64,000 nucleotides of DNA from Cupriavidus metallidurans CH34. Its GTDB lineage: Bacteria; Pseudomonadota; Gammaproteobacteria; Burkholderiales; Burkholderiaceae. The DNA lies in assembly GCF_000196015.1 (NCBI RefSeq), contig NC_007973.1:1736001-1800000 (forward strand), given 5' to 3'. Every line of letters begins with the position of its first letter. Within the stretch, counting starts at the first letter, position 1. The notes below the pieces were generated by a model. That model was given only the letters and a program-made list of their open reading frames with translations, was not told where the DNA came from and made no database searches. Below are positions 35,127-44,503 of the stretch, one piece after another. A program made the position numbers and the translations under genes.

Positions 35127-36230
35127 TCAGAAGCGATGGCGGATGCCGATGATCGCGCCGAACTGGTTCTGGCCCGCACCGACCTGTTCGGTGGCGGCCG
35201 TCAGCGTGGTCGCGTTGGCGTTCAGCGACGGGCCGAAGCCGGAAAGTCCCATAGCCGATCCGTTGCTGTTCTGGGCGTAGGCGGCAATGGCGTAGAGGTC
35301 CGTACGCTTCGAGAACGCATAGGTACCCGAAAGCACGAAGCTGTACGGATCGCCGCTGCTGTTGCGCACGTCGGTGTAGTAGGCTGCGCCGGTCACGGTG
35401 ACCGCAGGCGTCACCTGGTAGCTCGCGCCAAGCCAGTACAGGTTGGTGCGCAGCGAGCTGGTGGCGAAATCGCCGTAGTACCAGCGGTAGCCGGCAAAAG
35501 CCCGACCTCGGCCGAAGTTGTAGCTGGCGCCGATGCTGGCGCGGCGCTCGCGATTGTCATCGGTAGCAACGGTGCTGCCGCGCACTTCGTCGTAGACCAC
35601 GCGCGCCGACAGCGGTCCCGCATCGTAGCCGGCCGCGGCCGACCAGTTGCGGCCAGCCTTGTAGTCGCCCGGAATCTCGCCACCGGCCTTGCTGTCGTAG
35701 CCGGTGCTGTAGAACAGCCCGTAGTAGACCGCGCCAAGCTTGCCGGTCAGCTTCAGCGAGTTGTCGGCCCGGCCCGACATCCACTTGTCGTGCATCAGCA
35801 CCGAGTAGCGCGTGGCGATGGCCATCGGGTCATACGTGAGCGAGAAGTCATAGAGTACGGTCTGATGACGACCCAGCGTCAGCGATCCGTACTGGTTCTG
35901 CAGGCCCACGAATGCCTGGCGGCCGAACAGCCGGCCGGCCTGGTTGGCGTTGCCGGTGTCCAGGTCGAAACCGTTCTCCAGCGTGAAGATGGCTTTCAGG
36001 CCACCACCAAGATCCTCGCTGCCACGCAGGCCCCAACGCGAGGTCGACAGGTTGCCGGCCGACAGGCGGACAACGCTGTTGCTACCGCCGGCGGTGTTCG
36101 GTACGTGGGTCAGGTATTCCACGCCGGCATCGACGACGCCATAGAGCGTAATGCTGCCGTCGGCGTGGGCCGTGGCGGGCAGGGTGGGCAGAATGGCCAG
36201 CGCGGCCAGGCAGGTTATACGGGTCTTCAT
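35127..36230 (-). CDS. Outer-membrane porin, Burkholderia-type trimeric (Porin_4)
   Basis: This 367-aa beta-barrel protein has a signal peptide ending near ATAHADGS. The mature start is SITLYGVVDAGVEYL, the GLRGSEDLGGGLKAIFTLE hallmark is present and the C-terminus is HRF. It resembles the porin at 20658 in layout but is clearly divergent in the loops, so it is not a recent duplicate. AAGGA lies upstream of ATG 36230. It has its own terminator. The substrate range is unknown. Confidence 0.92.
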   Translation of the reverse strand: MKTRITCLAALAILPTLPATAHADGSITLYGVVDAGVEYLTHVPNTAGGSNSVVRLSAGNLSTSRWGLRGSEDLGGGLKAIFTLENGFDLDTGNANQAGRLFGRQAFVGLQNQYGSLTLGRHQTVLYDFSLTYDPMAIATRYSVLMHDKWMSGRADNSLKLTGKLGAVYYGLFYSTGYDSKAGGEIPGDYKAGRNWSAAAGYDAGPLSARVVYDEVRGSTVATDDNRERRASIGASYNFGRGRAFAGYRWYYGDFATSSLRTNLYWLGASYQVTPAVTVTGAAYYTDVRNSSGDPYSFVLSGTYAFSKRTDLYAIAAYAQNSNGSAMGLSGFGPSLNANATTLTAATEQVGAGQNQFGAIIGIRHRF

Positions 36231-36606
36231 GCTTCGTGATCCTTGTTATCAGACGCACGCACGCCTCCTTGCGGGCTCGGGCGCGGTGCGGCGTCAGGAA
36301 TGTAACGAGAGGAGACGAAGCAAAGAAGAGTGGAATTGGTGACAGTTTGTTCGTGGCTGTGAACAATGCCAGGGGCGTGTTGAAGGGAGAAAGGATGTCC
36401 AATCTGGTTGCGCGATGAAGGTGCCACACCTTTTCGCGGCCATTGGCGCGCTTTCCGATCCCGGTGGACGGGTCACCAAACCGTTTCAGTTTTCCGTTCA
36501 GGAGTAGCGCTGGCTCGATCAGGCCTATCGACGAATTGCCATACCACGTCGAGTCGCAGCATCATGCGCGGCGCGTCGACGCCACGCATGACTCTAAAGA
36601 TGTTCG
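36231..36606. other. Intergenic region, no gene seen
   Basis: 376 bp between the porin start and the end of the LivK-type gene, both on the minus strand. It must hold the porin promoter. An imperfect GC-rich palindrome lies around 36563-36588 with no T-run. No open frame with a ribosome site is convincing. Confidence 0.5.
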
Positions 36607-37845
36607 TTACTTCTTCAGCAACGGGCATTGCGACTTCGAAGGCGGAATGAACGCCTGGTCTCCAGGCACCGTGGCCAGTAGCTTGTAGTAGTCCCACGGA
36701 TACTTCGATTCCTCGGGCTTCTTCACTTCGAACAGGTACATGTCGTGCACCATGCGGCCGTCCTCGCGGATGCGTCCGTTCTTTGCGAAGAAGTCGTTGA
36801 TCGGCGTGGCTTTCATCTGCTTCATGACCGCCGCGGTCTCGTCGGTACCGGTTGCCTGCACAGCCTTCAGGTAGTGCGAGACCGATGAGTAGACACCGGC
36901 CTGGCTCATGTTCGGCATCTTCTTGACCTTCTCGAAATAACGGCGTGACCACGCGCGCGTGGCGTCATTCATGTCCCAGTAAAACGCCTCGGTCAGCACC
37001 AGACCCTGGGCGGTCTTCAGGCCGATGGCATGGATGTCGTTGATGTAAAGCAGCAGCCCGGCCAGCTTCTGATTGCCATTGCGTGTCAGGCCGAACTCGG
37101 ATGCGGCCTTGATCGCGTTGACAGTGTCACCACCGGCATTGGCCAGTCCTACCACCTGTGCCTTGCTGGCCTGGGCCTGCAGCAGATAAGAGGCGAAGTC
37201 GCTCGTGTTGAGAGGATGCCGTGCGGCGCCCAGCACGCGGCCGCCGGCCTCATTGACCACGGCGGTGGCCGATTGCTGCAGTGTATGGCCGAAGGCGTAG
37301 TCGGCCGTCAGGAAAAACCACGTTTTGCCGCCACGCTCGACCATGGCGCGCGCGGTGGTGTTGGCCAGCGCGTAGGTGTCATATGCGTAGTGGACGGACA
37401 CGGGCGTGCACAGATCATTTGTGATGCGCTCCGTGCCGGGGCCCGAGAACACCACGATCTTGTTCTTTTGCTTGGCGACGTCCAGCACGGCCAGCGCGGG
37501 CGCCGATGCGGCCACGTCGAGGATCGCGTCCACGTGGTCCTGATCGAACCATTCGCGCGCCTTGTTGGCGGCGATATCGGCCTTGTTCTGGTGATCGACC
37601 ACCACCAGTTCTATCTTCTTGCCAAGTACCTTGCCGCCGAAGTCGTCGATCGCCATCTGCGCGGCGGCGGCACTACCGCGCCCGGTGACGTCGGAGTACA
37701 GGCCGCTCATGTCGAGCAGTAGTCCGATCTTGACGATATCGTCGGAGATACCGGGCTTGGGTTGCGCGTGGACGTGCGCGGCCACGCTGGTGAATGCCGC
37801 CGTGACCAGTACCGCGGCAGCGAGCTTTTGTGCTTTTGTTTTCAT
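36607..37845 (-). CDS. LivK-type ABC transporter substrate-binding protein (Peripla_BP_6)
   Basis: This 412-aa periplasmic protein has a signal peptide cut near AHVHAQPK and the type I binding fold of branched-chain amino acid, urea and aromatic-acid binders. It begins KIGLLLDMSGLYSDVTGRGS, then LVVVDHQNKADIAANKARE. ATG 37845 is preceded by AAGGAGGAG; an upstream extension in frame has no RBS. No livHMGF genes are in the window, so it works with a transporter encoded elsewhere. It lies 82 bp behind the cyclase-family gene on the same strand and may bind the substrate of that enzyme. Confidence 0.9.
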   Translation of the reverse strand: MKTKAQKLAAAVLVTAAFTSVAAHVHAQPKPGISDDIVKIGLLLDMSGLYSDVTGRGSAAAAQMAIDDFGGKVLGKKIELVVVDHQNKADIAANKAREWFDQDHVDAILDVAASAPALAVLDVAKQKNKIVVFSGPGTERITNDLCTPVSVHYAYDTYALANTTARAMVERGGKTWFFLTADYAFGHTLQQSATAVVNEAGGRVLGAARHPLNTSDFASYLLQAQASKAQVVGLANAGGDTVNAIKAASEFGLTRNGNQKLAGLLLYINDIHAIGLKTAQGLVLTEAFYWDMNDATRAWSRRYFEKVKKMPNMSQAGVYSSVSHYLKAVQATGTDETAAVMKQMKATPINDFFAKNGRIREDGRMVHDMYLFEVKKPEESKYPWDYYKLLATVPGDQAFIPPSKSQCPLLKK

Positions 37846-37888
37846 GCGTCTCCTCCTTGGTGTTCGGGTGTCCTTCCGGGTTCTTCTG

Positions 37889-37925
37889 GCTTTTTCCCCT
37901 CGCCCACGCGAGGGAGAGGGGAGCA
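37889..37925. repeat. REP-like GC-rich palindrome
   Basis: CCCTCGC (37897-37903) and GCGAGGG (37908-37914) pair around CCAC, flanked by T5 on the left and by a GAGAGGGGAGC tail. It resembles the intergenic palindromes found many times in Ralstonia/Cupriavidus-type genomes. It sits between the cyclase and LivK-type genes and could also attenuate read-through. Confidence 0.4.
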
Positions 37926-37927
37926 AG

Positions 37928-38986
37928 TCAGACTGTCGCGATCGGCGTCGTCGGCGATCCCACGGCACCCGGCAGCCTGAGCGGTGGCGCGGTCAGCATG
38001 AAGCGGGTGCGACGATGCGCGCGCAGCCAGTCGGCCAGTTCGCGCAGATACCAGAGTTCGCCGAGCGGCAATCCCAACTTGAACAGGCAGTGATGATGCA
38101 GCGGCAGCAGCGGGTGGGTTTTCGCGTCGGCCGGCGCCGGGCGTGCCGGATAGCGTTCGACGGCATAGTTGTCCGCGATCAGCGCGGCGATGCCGGCATC
38201 GGTGATCCAGTTGAGCAGGCGGTCGTCGCGCCCATCCAGGGCGCAGCAGCTGTGGTGCAGCACATTCTCGTCGGGCTCGCGTTGCATCGACAGCACCACC
38301 TCGGCAAAGCCGGTGCGCAGCAGCAGCATGTCGCCGCGTTCCACTTCCACCTGGTGTGTCTCCATCGCCCGCATCAGGTCTTCGTAGCCCACATTGCGGT
38401 ATCCGGTGCCGTAGACGTCGGCCAGATCGACCAGCACGCCTCGGCCTTGCATGCCCTTGACGGCGAAATTCTCGATGCCGAGCGCATCGGCATGGCTGCC
38501 GTGGCCGTGGCCGCAATCGTGGGCTTCGAAGTGGTCATCCTCGGCGTAGTCCACGGGTCCAACGATGTCGGCATTGGCCCGGTAGCCGTTGTAGTAGACC
38601 CGTTCCGGACGGCCATCGCCGTCGGCGTCGAACAGCGCGCCAACGTGGGCCAATGAGTCCCACTGCGTCGAATACTGCAGACACAGCAATACCTGATCGT
38701 CGCTGATCACATCGGTGGCGGCAGGGTCCACCTTGGCCAGCGGGAAGTTCAGATAGGGGATGTCGTCGCGGAATGTCGGGCGCAACTGAGGCGGGTGGCG
38801 TCGCGGATTGAGCTTGTTGCCACCGGGGTAATCGAGCGGTAGCGAGAGGCAGAAACTGATGCCTGCCTGTATCTCTTTCGCCCCTCTGATCACCTGCTCG
38901 GGCCCGATCAGATTGACGCGGCCGAGTTGATCATCCGGCCCGAATTCGCCCCAGTTGGAGCCTTCTGGACGCTGCTTCCAACGCAT
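37928..38986 (-). CDS. Cyclase-family (kynurenine-formamidase-like) metal hydrolase
   Basis: This 352-aa protein of the PF04199 cyclase family contains the metal-binding phrase STQWDSLAHVGALFD, a variant of the HxGTHxDxxxH site, plus HGSHADALGIENF and GRGVLVDLADVYG. It begins MRWKQRPEGSNWGEFGPDDQ at ATG 38986, behind AGAGGAGA; in-frame upstream codons lack an RBS. The long subgroup with STQWDS is usually uncharacterised but hydrolyses amides or cyclic esters in known relatives. It probably forms a unit with the LivK-type binding protein downstream. Confidence 0.85.
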   Translation of the reverse strand: MRWKQRPEGSNWGEFGPDDQLGRVNLIGPEQVIRGAKEIQAGISFCLSLPLDYPGGNKLNPRRHPPQLRPTFRDDIPYLNFPLAKVDPAATDVISDDQVLLCLQYSTQWDSLAHVGALFDADGDGRPERVYYNGYRANADIVGPVDYAEDDHFEAHDCGHGHGSHADALGIENFAVKGMQGRGVLVDLADVYGTGYRNVGYEDLMRAMETHQVEVERGDMLLLRTGFAEVVLSMQREPDENVLHHSCCALDGRDDRLLNWITDAGIAALIADNYAVERYPARPAPADAKTHPLLPLHHHCLFKLGLPLGELWYLRELADWLRAHRRTRFMLTAPPLRLPGAVGSPTTPIATV

Positions 38987-39149
38987 GCTTCGTGTCTCCT
39001 CTTGTCGGATTGATGCTTCGCCTTGATAACCGGCATGGTCTCGCCATGTTGCGCGTTTATAGACGAAAAGGCGACGCAAGATCATTTTGCGTCGCATCAA
39101 AACTATGCGGAGGGATGGCAGCGCAGGGCGGAATCCGGGAGGCCCGGAA

Positions 39150-39180
39150 AGCAAAACGCCGGTCTCGTGGACCGGCGTTT
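39150..39180 (-). terminator. Terminator hairpin downstream of the small membrane gene
   Basis: AAACGCCGGT (39154-39163) pairs with ACCGGCGTTT (39171-39180). On the minus strand the stem is followed by TTTTGC. It is about 37 bp past the stop of the small gene at 39217. Confidence 0.75.
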
Positions 39181-39216
39181 CGGCAAGGTGACGGTGCTTG
39201 CAGCGTCTGTGGCGCG

Positions 39217-39420
39217 TCAGGTGGGGTGATCTTCCGCGCGAGCGCCAGCTGCGGAGTCGAGTAGTTGTTGCTGCTTGAGCAGCGGGTCATTCTTGAGTAC
39301 CCAGCGGGCACCGAAGGCCAATGCAACGATGCAGGCCAGCATATACGCAACTATCGCAGTGAGAGTAAGCATGATCTTCACAGGAAGCGGTTGCGACCGC
39401 ATTGCCAGCGTTCGGAACAT
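39217..39420 (-). CDS. Small single-helix membrane protein, unknown function
   Basis: A 67-aa protein if it starts at ATG 39420 (MFRTLAMRSQ). One strong membrane helix is visible (IMLTLTAIVAYMLACIVALAF), with a positively charged N-terminus and a polar C-terminus. No Shine-Dalgarno precedes it, and an upstream start would add about 37 poorly conserved-looking residues. The terminator just downstream supports a real transcript. I do not recognise a family. Confidence 0.5.
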   Translation of the reverse strand: MFRTLAMRSQPLPVKIMLTLTAIVAYMLACIVALAFGARWVLKNDPLLKQQQLLDSAAGARAEDHPT

Positions 39421-39617
39421 GATTCGATCATGTAAACGTGGCGGGCCGGATGGGAACGGATTGTATGTGAGAGAAGACCTGAATCCGGCCGGAAACCGCC
39501 TGAAATTTTCTGTATGCCGATCTAAGCGCATTTAATATCGGCGAAATATACGGTGTGCGGAGCTCCGGAAGCTCCGCGGCGGGGCGGCGAGGCTGCCGTC
39601 CCGCGACCCATCCGAAG

Positions 39618-40067
39618 TCAGAGGAAACATCCCATCTGGAACTGCGTCGCCCGGGCGGCGTTCACCGCCTCACGGTAGCGGTCTGCCCGGCTCCAGTATT
39701 CGGTGTGCTCCATGGCCCATTCCGTGCCTCGGATCTGGTAATCGAGAACGCGGCACTGGTTCCAGAACACATTCATCAAGCGCCAGTCCTGCTCGGCGTC
39801 ACGTTCGTCCCAAGCCTGGATCTGCTGCGAAATCTGCGCCTGATGTTGCAGGTAGTCCATCTCCGCCTGTCGCGCCTTGGGTGTGGCGCGGGGGACGGTG
39901 ACTACGCTGCCGCGCATGGTCCGCGTAGTGTTGGTGTAGCCGGCGGGGCATGAGGGCGTTGCCGTATAGAGCGTGTCCTGGCTGCTTTCACACTTGGTGA
40001 CGGCAGTCGCGGCGCCCGCGCCTGTAGCGGTCAGCGTCAGCAACATCACGGCAAGGAGTCTGGACAT
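39618..40067 (-). CDS. Secreted hypothetical protein
   Basis: This 149-aa protein has a signal peptide (LLAVMLLTLTATGAGAA) and starts at ATG 40067 behind GGAGG. The mature part has four cysteines and a helical, charged middle (ARQAEMDYLQHQAQISQQI), and it is rich in Trp and Gln toward the C-terminus. I know no named domain with this pattern. It follows the Nudix-MBL gene on the same strand after about 130 bp and may be transcribed separately. Confidence 0.7.
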   Translation of the reverse strand: MSRLLAVMLLTLTATGAGAATAVTKCESSQDTLYTATPSCPAGYTNTTRTMRGSVVTVPRATPKARQAEMDYLQHQAQISQQIQAWDERDAEQDWRLMNVFWNQCRVLDYQIRGTEWAMEHTEYWSRADRYREAVNAARATQFQMGCFL

Positions 40068-40203
40068 GATGGCGCCTCCGATGCATCTCAATGCCATCAA
40101 TGTAGGCAGCGCGCCGGCGTACCGCCAAGACCGGCGTGGTATCCAGATATTTCAAGCGATGGTGGCGGTTTTGCGGCGCCGCAGCAAGATGCCTGCCGAG
40201 CCG

Positions 40204-41904
40204 TTACAGCCCGCCCGGCAAGAGGTGCCAGATACCTTCCACCTCGCGTGCCAAGCCGTCGGCCTCCAGCTTGCGCAGATGTGCCAGCAGCGAGCGTTGG
40301 GCGATCGGGTGCTTGCCCGGAGGCACGTCGTCGTAGACGCTGGCGAGCAGCGTGGCGAGATCCGTCGGGGCCAGCGCGCGCAGCGCGTTCATGACCTTGG
40401 CTTCACGTTGCTGGCGATGCCGGATCAGCAGGCGGATCGCGTCATGCGGCCGGCCCATCAGGAAGCCATGACCGGGGGCAATCCACTCGATGTCCTCGTC
40501 GAGCAGCGCCCGCAGGGACCCCAGGTATGCGCGCATATCGCCATCGGGCGGGTTGATCACGACGGTCGAGCCCTGCATCACGTGGTCGCCCGTGAACAGC
40601 GTCTTCTCTTCCTCGAGCAGATAGCAGAGATGGTTCGACGCATGGCCTGGGGTGTGGACCACGCGCAGCGTCGTCTGGGGCCCAAGGGCGATACGGTCGC
40701 CGTGCCGCGGCATGTGGTCGGGCGCGAAGGTCGGGTCCTGCCGGTCAGTCACTGCCGTGACCAGCCCGATGACGGGCGCGCCCGTGGCGGCGCGCAGTCG
40801 CACGGCGCCCGGCGAATGGTCCATATGCGTGTGCGTGGCGAAGATCCATTTGACGGGACCAGGCGCGGCGGCCATGACGGCGTCGAAGTGGGCAGGATCA
40901 TCGGGACCCGGGTCGATCACGGCCCAGGTGTTGTCCGCTCCGGCCACGAAGTACGTATTGGTACCCGGCCCGGTCATGACGCTGCCGTTGTTGGCCGTTA
41001 CGCGCCAGACGCGATCGGACAGTTTTACGGCATGGCCCGGCTCCAGCGCGTAGCGGCCGTGCCCGGCGCCATCGGGGTCGATGCGGGAGATTTCCGCATA
41101 CGGTGCCTCTTCCGGCATCACCGGGCGCTGGCCCTTGGGTCCGCTCGCCAGACGTGGCATGACCAGAGGGATATTGCGCTGCTGCTGCGCGAAATCGAAG
41201 CAAGTCTGCGCGTTCTGGAAATGCGCGATCGACTGCAGGATCTTGCGCGTGGCATTGACCAGCGTGAAATTGCTGGCCGGGTCGATAGCCTCGGCCGGAC
41301 GCAGCCAGCGGTGCTCCACGGCTTCCACACCGTCGTGGAGAGCGGTCTGGCCAGAGGGCAGCATGGCCATGAAGAAGCGCGTGTCGAAGCGCTTGGGCAG
41401 TCCGGGTGGCGTGAGCCAGTAGGCGCTGTACGCCAGTCGGTCGACGGCCAGCCGCAACCCCAGCATCTCGCAAACGTGCGCCAGCCCCTTGCCACCGTAG
41501 CCGGCCGCCTCGCGCAACTGGCGGCGCACGCTTTCCGCCAGACTGTCGAGTTGCACCAACTGCCCGCGTGTGTCGTAGGCGAACAGCAGGTTGGCTTCCT
41601 CGAACGCTTCTCGCACCGCGCATAGGTAGTAGTCGAGTCCGTTCGCCGCGACGCTGAGCCGCGCGCTGGCGGCTGAGTCCTCGAGTCCGCTGCACAGGCT
41701 GTGCAACGTGGCGTCCTGCGGGTCGAGCGTGCCGCCGGGAAACACGAAGGCGCCGGCGCTGCGATCGTCGTCGCGCTGCGGGCGGCGCATCATCAGCACC
41801 TCCATGCCGCGTGTTCCGTCACGCAGTACGAGCATGCTGGCGGCGGCGCGCATGGCCTTGGAACGGGCAACCGGGGAAGTGGGATCGGGGAGGGTGGTGG
41901 ACAT
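40204..41904 (-). CDS. Fusion of a NUDT19-like Nudix domain and a LACTB2-like metallo-beta-lactamase domain
   Basis: A 566-aa two-domain protein. The N-terminal part (about 15-240) is a Nudix hydrolase whose box is split by about 40 residues: GGTLDPQ at 57-63 and REAFEEANLL at 98-107, as in the NUDT19/RP2p type, which often acts on CoA compounds. The C-terminal part (about 285-566) is an MBL-fold hydrolase with THTHMDH at 357-363, a GDHVMQG metal site and a winged-helix tail, close to LACTB2-type endoribonucleases or thioesterase-like enzymes. It starts at ATG 41904 and is intact. The fusion suggests that one compound is cleaved in two steps, for example a CoA thioester; this is inference. 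Confidence 0.88.
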   Translation of the reverse strand: MSTTLPDPTSPVARSKAMRAAASMLVLRDGTRGMEVLMMRRPQRDDDRSAGAFVFPGGTLDPQDATLHSLCSGLEDSAASARLSVAANGLDYYLCAVREAFEEANLLFAYDTRGQLVQLDSLAESVRRQLREAAGYGGKGLAHVCEMLGLRLAVDRLAYSAYWLTPPGLPKRFDTRFFMAMLPSGQTALHDGVEAVEHRWLRPAEAIDPASNFTLVNATRKILQSIAHFQNAQTCFDFAQQQRNIPLVMPRLASGPKGQRPVMPEEAPYAEISRIDPDGAGHGRYALEPGHAVKLSDRVWRVTANNGSVMTGPGTNTYFVAGADNTWAVIDPGPDDPAHFDAVMAAAPGPVKWIFATHTHMDHSPGAVRLRAATGAPVIGLVTAVTDRQDPTFAPDHMPRHGDRIALGPQTTLRVVHTPGHASNHLCYLLEEEKTLFTGDHVMQGSTVVINPPDGDMRAYLGSLRALLDEDIEWIAPGHGFLMGRPHDAIRLLIRHRQQREAKVMNALRALAPTDLATLLASVYDDVPPGKHPIAQRSLLAHLRKLEADGLAREVEGIWHLLPGGL

Positions 41905-41995
41905 GATGGACTGCGCGGGAAGTCTCTGCGGATTCTTGTTCTAAGTCGCCAAGCATACCTCAGCGAATGTGCCCGAAACCGTGCAACTAGGGAAG

Positions 41996-44365
41996 TTACT
42001 GGGGAAACAGCGTCATTTGCCCAGTCAGCAATGTCTCGAAATCGTCGTCCAGAAACGGCAGGATCGCATCGGCAATCGGCTGCAACTGTCGTGTGACGTA
42101 GTGCTCATAGTCGATTGGCGATGCGCGTGTTTCCAGTGGTTCGGGGCCGGCCACCGTCATCAGGTAGCTGATCCAGCCGCCACGCTGGTACTGGCGCGGC
42201 CTGCCGTGCAGTACGTTGTACTCGTCGGCGATGCGTGCCGCCCGTACGTGCGGTGGCACGTTGCGCTGGTATTCGTCGAGCTGGCGGCGCAGGCGCTTAC
42301 GGTAGATCAACTGCTCGTCGAGTTCGCCGGCGAGCGTGCGGTGGACGGTGTCGCGCACATAGTCCCGATAGGGCTCGCGGTTGAAGATCTTCGCGTAGAG
42401 CGTCTGCTGGAACTGCTGCGCCAGCGGTGACCAGTCGGTGCGCACGGTTTCCAGGCCCTTGAACACCATCTCGGCCGTGCCGTCGGCGCGCATCACCTGG
42501 CCCGCGTAGCGCTTCTTGCTGCCGAGATCGGCGCCACGGATGGTCGGCATCAGGAAGCGCCGGAAATGGGTCTCGAACTGCAGCTCGAGCGCGGACTCCA
42601 GGCCGTAGGTCTGCCACAGATGATCTCGCCACCAGTCGTTCACGTACGCCACCAGGCTGCGGCCGATCTGCGCGGCGTCGGCCTCAGACCTCGCGCGACG
42701 CAGCCACACGAACGTCGAATCGGTGTCGCCGTAGATCACCTCGTAGCCCCGCGCCTCGATAAGCGCGCGCGTCTGGCGCATGATCTCGTGGCCGCGCATC
42801 GTGATCGACGACGCCAGTCGTGGGTCGAAGAAGCGGCAGCCGCTGGAACCCAGCACGCCGTAGAACGCGTTCATGATGATCTTGAGCGCCTGCGAGAGCG
42901 GCTTGTTCTTGTCTCGCTTGGCGGCTTCGCGGCCCTGCCACACGCGCGCGACGATGGCCGGCAGGCAGTGCTTCGTGCGTGAGAACCGCGCGCCCCGGAA
43001 GCCGGGCACCGATTCGGCATCGTCAGGGTGGGCCAGGCCCTCGACCAGTCCGATCGGGTCAATCAGGAACGTGCGGATGATCGACGGATACAGGCTCTTG
43101 TAGTCGAGCACGAGCACCGATTCATAGAGTCCGGGGCGGGAATCCATGACAAAGCCACCAGGGCTGGCTTCCGGCGCCTTCTCGCCAAGACTAGGCGCGA
43201 CGTAGCCTTGCCGATGCATCAGCGGCATGTAGAGATGCGTGAAAGCCGCGACCGAACCGCCACTACGATCCGCCGGCAGGCCGGTCACCGTCGCGCGTTC
43301 CAACAGGAAGGGAAGCAGCTCCGCTTTCTCGAAAATGCGCGTGACCAGTTCGCAGTCGCGGAGGTTGTAGCGGGCCAGTGCCGGCTTGTCTTCGGCGAAC
43401 ATCCGGTCGATCGCATCCATGCGGTCGTACGGGTTGTCGATAGCCTTGCCTTCGCCCAGCAGCGTCCGGGCCACGGATTCGAGACTGAACGACGGGAAGT
43501 TCCAGGTGGCCGAGCGAAGGGCCTCGATGCCGTCGATGATCAGCCGGCCCGCCGCTGCCGCGAAGTAGTGCTGCTGCTGGTTGTGCTCGCGCCACTCCAG
43601 TTCCGCGCCGCCACGACCCAGGCGCAGCGGAATCTGGTGCTGGCGCGCGTGTTCGCGCAGCACACGCAGGTCGAATTGCACCAGATTCCAGCCGATGATC
43701 GCGTCGGGATCGTGGCGGGCCAACCAGTCGTTGAGGGCCTCCAGCAGCAGAGGACGGGTTGCGTGGTACTCGAGCGCGAAGTCGATATCCGCCGCCGGTT
43801 GCGCGGGGGTGGGGCCCAGCATGTAGACCTGCCGCTCGCCACAGCCCTCCAGCGCGATGGAATAGAGTTCGCCGAACGCATTAGTTTCGATGTCGAGCGA
43901 GACCAGGCGCAGCTTGGGCCGGTAGCCGGCCGCCGGCTTCATCTGGGCGTCGCGCAGCACGCCGTCCGCCCCGGGCTGGCCGTCGAACCAGACCGGGGCG
44001 GTGATGAACCGCTCCATCAGATAGCGCTCTGGCGGGCGGACGTCGGCCTCGTAGACGCTGACGCCCGCGTCGCGGAGCGCCTTTTCAATCCGCATGAGCT
44101 GACGGTGCTGGTCGCAGTAGATCCCTGTCACCGGGCGTCGCTGGAAGTCCTGCAAGTTCAGCGGGCGGAACTCGACATCGCGCTCGCCACGCAGCAGCGC
44201 CTCGGCCGTCTCGCGTTGCGCGGCCGGTATGAACGCCGTGGATGGCTGCCGGGGCAGGCGCAGTCGGCGCGGGCCCTCATCGGTGGCGAGCCAGAACTCG
44301 ACTTCCGTGCCTGCGGGCGTGTCGCGCCAGTGACGGGTCAGGAGAAAACCCTGCTGTAGTGCCAA
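41996..44365 (-). CDS. polB: DNA polymerase II (family B)
   Basis: This 789-aa polymerase with proofreading has exonuclease motif [10 protein letters not shown] (Asp158, Glu160), motif II around GWNLVQFD and motif III YNLRDCE. Polymerase motif A is DYKSLYPSI (421-429), motif B is [13 protein letters not shown] and motif C is YGDTDS (545-550). All catalytic residues are present. It resembles E. coli Pol II, which restarts stalled forks and is SOS-induced there. No CTGT-N8-ACAG box lies within 100 bp upstream here, so SOS control is not supported. It diverges from the MscS gene. Confidence 0.95.
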   Translation of the reverse strand: MALQQGFLLTRHWRDTPAGTEVEFWLATDEGPRRLRLPRQPSTAFIPAAQRETAEALLRGERDVEFRPLNLQDFQRRPVTGIYCDQHRQLMRIEKALRDAGVSVYEADVRPPERYLMERFITAPVWFDGQPGADGVLRDAQMKPAAGYRPKLRLVSLDIETNAFGELYSIALEGCGERQVYMLGPTPAQPAADIDFALEYHATRPLLLEALNDWLARHDPDAIIGWNLVQFDLRVLREHARQHQIPLRLGRGGAELEWREHNQQQHYFAAAAGRLIIDGIEALRSATWNFPSFSLESVARTLLGEGKAIDNPYDRMDAIDRMFAEDKPALARYNLRDCELVTRIFEKAELLPFLLERATVTGLPADRSGGSVAAFTHLYMPLMHRQGYVAPSLGEKAPEASPGGFVMDSRPGLYESVLVLDYKSLYPSIIRTFLIDPIGLVEGLAHPDDAESVPGFRGARFSRTKHCLPAIVARVWQGREAAKRDKNKPLSQALKIIMNAFYGVLGSSGCRFFDPRLASSITMRGHEIMRQTRALIEARGYEVIYGDTDSTFVWLRRARSEADAAQIGRSLVAYVNDWWRDHLWQTYGLESALELQFETHFRRFLMPTIRGADLGSKKRYAGQVMRADGTAEMVFKGLETVRTDWSPLAQQFQQTLYAKIFNREPYRDYVRDTVHRTLAGELDEQLIYRKRLRRQLDEYQRNVPPHVRAARIADEYNVLHGRPRQYQRGGWISYLMTVAGPEPLETRASPIDYEHYVTRQLQPIADAILPFLDDDFETLLTGQMTLFPQ

Positions 44366-44503
44366 CTTCGAAACCTTCGGGGGCCTGTATCTGGCGGGAA
44401 TTCTAGCGGACGGACCGAACTTAAATCACAACACGAATGATTTCACTTGCCTGAGGCGCCAAACGTGGGTGATATCGGCGATTGTGAACGGCTAGGCGGA
44501 TGC

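Noticed and set aside
44366..44446. Search for an SOS box upstream of DNA polymerase II
   Set aside because: A CTGT occurs but no ACAG at the right spacing; reported as absent rather than as a feature.
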